NCBI GenBank assembly: GCA_021821225.1
Contig: JAKACR010000032.1
Coordinates: forward strand, 1-16,487
DNA from: Bacillota bacterium
Lineage (GTDB): Bacteria; Bacillota; Bacilli; Alicyclobacillales; SLC66
Direction: 5' to 3'
Length of the DNA: 16,487 nt
How positions within the stretch are numbered: the first letter of the stretch is position 1; every line of letters starts with the position of its first letter. Below, piece after piece: positions 14,312 through 16,487 of this stretch. The notes under the pieces are model-generated. The model saw only the letters and a list, made by a program, of their open reading frames with translations. It was not told the DNA's origin and did no database searches. The translations under genes were made by a program, and so were the position numbers.

Positions 14312-15763
14312 ATGGACAATCGTATTGTGGATAGGGACCTCAGCCTGCAGGTGCATCGGCCGTCGATCGCCCGGCGCGAGGTGTTCGCGCAGGCCGCTTC
14401 GGTGCGGCCGGAGCTTGTCGGCGCGTTCACCGGGAAGCGTTATCAGCTTCGCACATACGGCTGTCAGATGAATGAACACGATAGCGAGATCATGGCGGGC
14501 CTGCTGGAGGAAATGGGGTATCGCGCGACACAGGACGAGCGTCAGGCCGACCTCATCCTGTTTAACACGTGCGCAGTACGCGAGAACGCGGAGAACAAGG
14601 TATTCGGCGAGATCGGCCGCCTGCGGCCGCTCAAGCAGTTGAATCCGGAGTTGATGATCGGGCTGTGCGGCTGCATGGCGCAGGAGAGAGTCGTACAGCA
14701 GAAGGTGCAAAAGACCTATCCGTGGATCGATCTCGTGTTTGGCACGCACAACCTGCACCGGTTGCCTGAACTGGTAGAACAGGCGCGCGCCTCGCAGGAA
14801 ACGGTGCTGGAGGTCTGGGAACAGGCCGCGGTGATGGTCGACGAATTGCCCAAAGTGCGCAAGGATGGGCTGCGCGCCTGGGTGAACATTCAGTATGGCT
14901 GCAATAAATTCTGCACCTATTGCATCGTGCCGTACACGCGGGGGCGGGAGCGCAGCCGTACGGTCGCAAGCGTGGTGGAAGAGGTCGGGGAGCTCGGGCG
15001 GCGGGGGTTTCGGGAAATCACACTGCTTGGGCAGAATGTCAACGATTACGGTCTCGATCTGGATGATACGGATTTCGCAGATCTGTTGCGGGCGGTAGGA
15101 GAGGTGGACGGTATTGAGCGCGTCCGCTTTACAACATCTAATCCGTGGAATTTCACGGATCGCCTGATCGCCGCGATCGCCGAGACGGACGCCGTGTGTG
15201 AACACATTCACCTGCCCGTCCAATCCGGAAGCAACCGGATCCTGCGCGACATGAACCGCGGCTATACGCGGGAGTATTACCTGAAGCTGGTGGAGCGGAT
15301 CCGCTCCACCATCCCCGGTGTGGCGTTGACGACGGACATCATCGTGGGCTTTCCCGGTGAAACGGAGGAGGATTTTGCCGCCACACTGGAACTTGTGAAG
15401 CAGGTGCGCTATGACGGGGCGTATACGTTCATCTACTCCCCACGGGAGGGGACACCCGCCGCGCGGCTGGAGGACCCCGTGCCGCAGGACGTGAGGAAGC
15501 GCCGCCTGGGCGAGTTGATGGACGCGCAAAACGCGATCTCGCGTGCGTACAATGACCACTTGGTCGGCAGTGTCGTGGAGGTGCTGGTGGAAGGCGAGAG
15601 CCGGACCAATCCGGATCGCCTGACGGGCCGCACGCGCACGAACCGGATCGTGCTGTTCGAAGGCGATCCCTCGCTCGTGGGGCGGACCGTCCCTGTCCGG
15701 ATTGACATGGCGCAGACGTGGACGCTCTACGGCTCCCGTCTTGCCGAAAGGTGCGGATCATGA
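14312..15763 (+). CDS. miaB: tRNA-2-methylthio-N6-isopentenyladenosine-37 synthase MiaB
   Basis: Radical-SAM methylthiotransferase that adds the methylthio group to i6A37 of tRNAs, completing ms2i6A37. The ATG at 14312 follows AAGGG by ten bases. In-frame TTG and ATG codons at 14276-14281 have no ribosome binding site. The 483 aa are in the normal range. The N-terminal MTTase domain has C51 ([12 protein letters not shown]), C87 ([12 protein letters not shown]) and C121 (LCGCMAQE), ligands of the auxiliary Fe-S cluster. The radical-SAM motif is CNKFCTYC (C197, C201, C204) followed by [12 protein letters not shown]. The C-terminal TRAM RNA-binding domain (about 405-480) contains [11 protein letters not shown]. 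All six cluster cysteines are present. The stop overlaps the mutS ATG by 4 bp; a miaB-mutS neighbourhood is common in Bacillota. Confidence 0.97.
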   Translation: MDNRIVDRDLSLQVHRPSIARREVFAQAASVRPELVGAFTGKRYQLRTYGCQMNEHDSEIMAGLLEEMGYRATQDERQADLILFNTCAVRENAENKVFGEIGRLRPLKQLNPELMIGLCGCMAQERVVQQKVQKTYPWIDLVFGTHNLHRLPELVEQARASQETVLEVWEQAAVMVDELPKVRKDGLRAWVNIQYGCNKFCTYCIVPYTRGRERSRTVASVVEEVGELGRRGFREITLLGQNVNDYGLDLDDTDFADLLRAVGEVDGIERVRFTTSNPWNFTDRLIAAIAETDAVCEHIHLPVQSGSNRILRDMNRGYTREYYLKLVERIRSTIPGVALTTDIIVGFPGETEEDFAATLELVKQVRYDGAYTFIYSPREGTPAARLEDPVPQDVRKRRLGELMDAQNAISRAYNDHLVGSVVEVLVEGESRTNPDRLTGRTRTNRIVLFEGDPSLVGRTVPVRIDMAQTWTLYGSRLAERCGS

Positions 15764-16487
15764 ACAGGCGCACCCCGATGCTGGAGCAGTATCTGACGCT
15801 CAAGCGCGAGAGCGGCGACGCCCTGCTGTTTTTCCGCCTCGGCGACTTCTATGAACTGTTCAACGACGATGCCCTGGTGGCGAGCCGGTTGTTGGAACTC
15901 ACGCTGACAGGGCGCGGCCATGGAGAGAACCGCATGCCGATGTGCGGCGTTCCCCATCACGCGGCCGACACATATATCGGGCGCCTGGTTGCGGCCGGGC
16001 ACAAAGTGGCCATCTGCGAGCAGACGGAGGATCCCAAAGCGGCAAAAGGTCTGGTGCGCCGCGCCATCGTGCGCATCGTGACACCCGGGACAGGCCATGA
16101 CTTTCTGCGCGAGAGCGACGACCGCCTTCTGCTCGCGACGGTATTGCCCGGCGACGGGAAATGGACGGCGGCCACACTCGATCCGATGACAGGAGAAGCG
16201 TGGCTGCGCACGGGCGATTGGGAGGAACTCGCCGACTGGCTGGCCGGGCAGGGGATCGTGGAACTCGTTTTGCACGCGGCTTTGCCAAAGGTGGTCGGAG
16301 AGCGCCTGAGCGCCCTTGCGGCGCGGCTGCGTTGTGCACTCTCCGCTTTTGGCGAAGCGGCCGGCGCGCCGCCGGAAACCGCTCACGGGATGCTCGTCGC
16401 CTACGCCGGACAGATGAGCCGGCGCGAACTGGCGCATGCGCGCGCGCCGCGCGAACTGGCCGCGCACCTGTACATGCACATGGGAGC
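15760..16487 (+). CDS. mutS: DNA mismatch repair protein MutS, 3' end beyond the window
   Basis: Mismatch-recognition ATPase of post-replicative repair. Only the first 242 codons are in the window, and the frame stays open to the end. The ATG overlaps the miaB stop (ATGA), and AAAGG lies eight bases upstream. Domain I is complete: [11 protein letters not shown], then [11 protein letters not shown] carrying the mismatch-stacking Phe30 and Glu32 of the FYE motif, [28 protein letters not shown], and [13 protein letters not shown]. Domain II (connector) begins around residue 120, and the sequence ends in its C-terminal part or the start of the lever domain. The ATPase region cannot be assessed. 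Confidence 0.96.
   Translation, partial: MNRRTPMLEQYLTLKRESGDALLFFRLGDFYELFNDDALVASRLLELTLTGRGHGENRMPMCGVPHHAADTYIGRLVAAGHKVAICEQTEDPKAAKGLVRRAIVRIVTPGTGHDFLRESDDRLLLATVLPGDGKWTAATLDPMTGEAWLRTGDWEELADWLAGQGIVELVLHAALPKVVGERLSALAARLRCALSAFGEAAGAPPETAHGMLVAYAGQMSRRELAHARAPRELAAHLYMHMG

Noticed and set aside
14237..15559. Long minus-strand open frame (440 codons) opposite miaB
   Set aside because: Mirrors miaB, which has all family motifs. No ribosome binding site or domain of its own.

Overview
The window is a high-GC segment from an endospore-forming member of the Bacillota. It carries spo0A and spoIVB, strong AGGAGG-type ribosome binding sites, and the conserved order dxs-tlyA-nadK-argR-recN-spoIVB-spo0A. 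The GC-rich composition and the nadK insertion between tlyA and argR suggest a lineage such as Alicyclobacillaceae or a relative rather than Bacillus itself. That placement is an inference; no rRNA gene is present to confirm it.

Bases 1-8765 (plus strand) form the conserved block. It holds the 3' part of dxs (isoprenoid precursor synthesis), tlyA (rRNA 2'-O-methyltransferase) overlapping dxs by 4 bp, an unrecognised protein with two membrane segments, nadK, argR, recN, spoIVB and spo0A. The spo0A upstream region is unusually legible: a near-perfect sigma-H promoter, a perfect 0A box overlapping its -10 element, a second perfect 0A box upstream, and a long stem-loop in the leader.

Bases 8766-14059 are an amino-sugar and cell-wall recycling module. 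A GntR/HutC-type regulator on the minus strand diverges from a four-gene plus-strand operon. The operon encodes a NamZ-type exo-beta-N-acetylmuramidase (DUF1343), a BadF/BadG-family amino-sugar kinase, nagA and nagB. A coherent route would be: NamZ releases MurNAc from peptidoglycan fragments, the kinase phosphorylates the free amino sugars, and NagA then NagB turn GlcNAc-6-P into fructose-6-P. The NamZ here has no signal peptide, and neither a MurNAc-6-P etherase nor a transporter is present. The 432-bp divergent gap is more AT-rich. It contains a palindromic operator candidate and a 121-bp element made of three nested inverted repeats directly before the namZ ribosome binding site.

Bases 14060-16487 hold a 252-bp gap with an 11-bp tandem repeat array and a sigma-A-like promoter. 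These are followed by miaB (tRNA methylthiotransferase) and the start of mutS, overlapping by 4 bp; mutS runs off the window end. Four ATGA/GTGA overlaps (dxs/tlyA, kinase/nagA, nagA/nagB, miaB/mutS) indicate translational coupling within operons.

No rRNA, tRNA, CRISPR array or intact transposase gene was seen.
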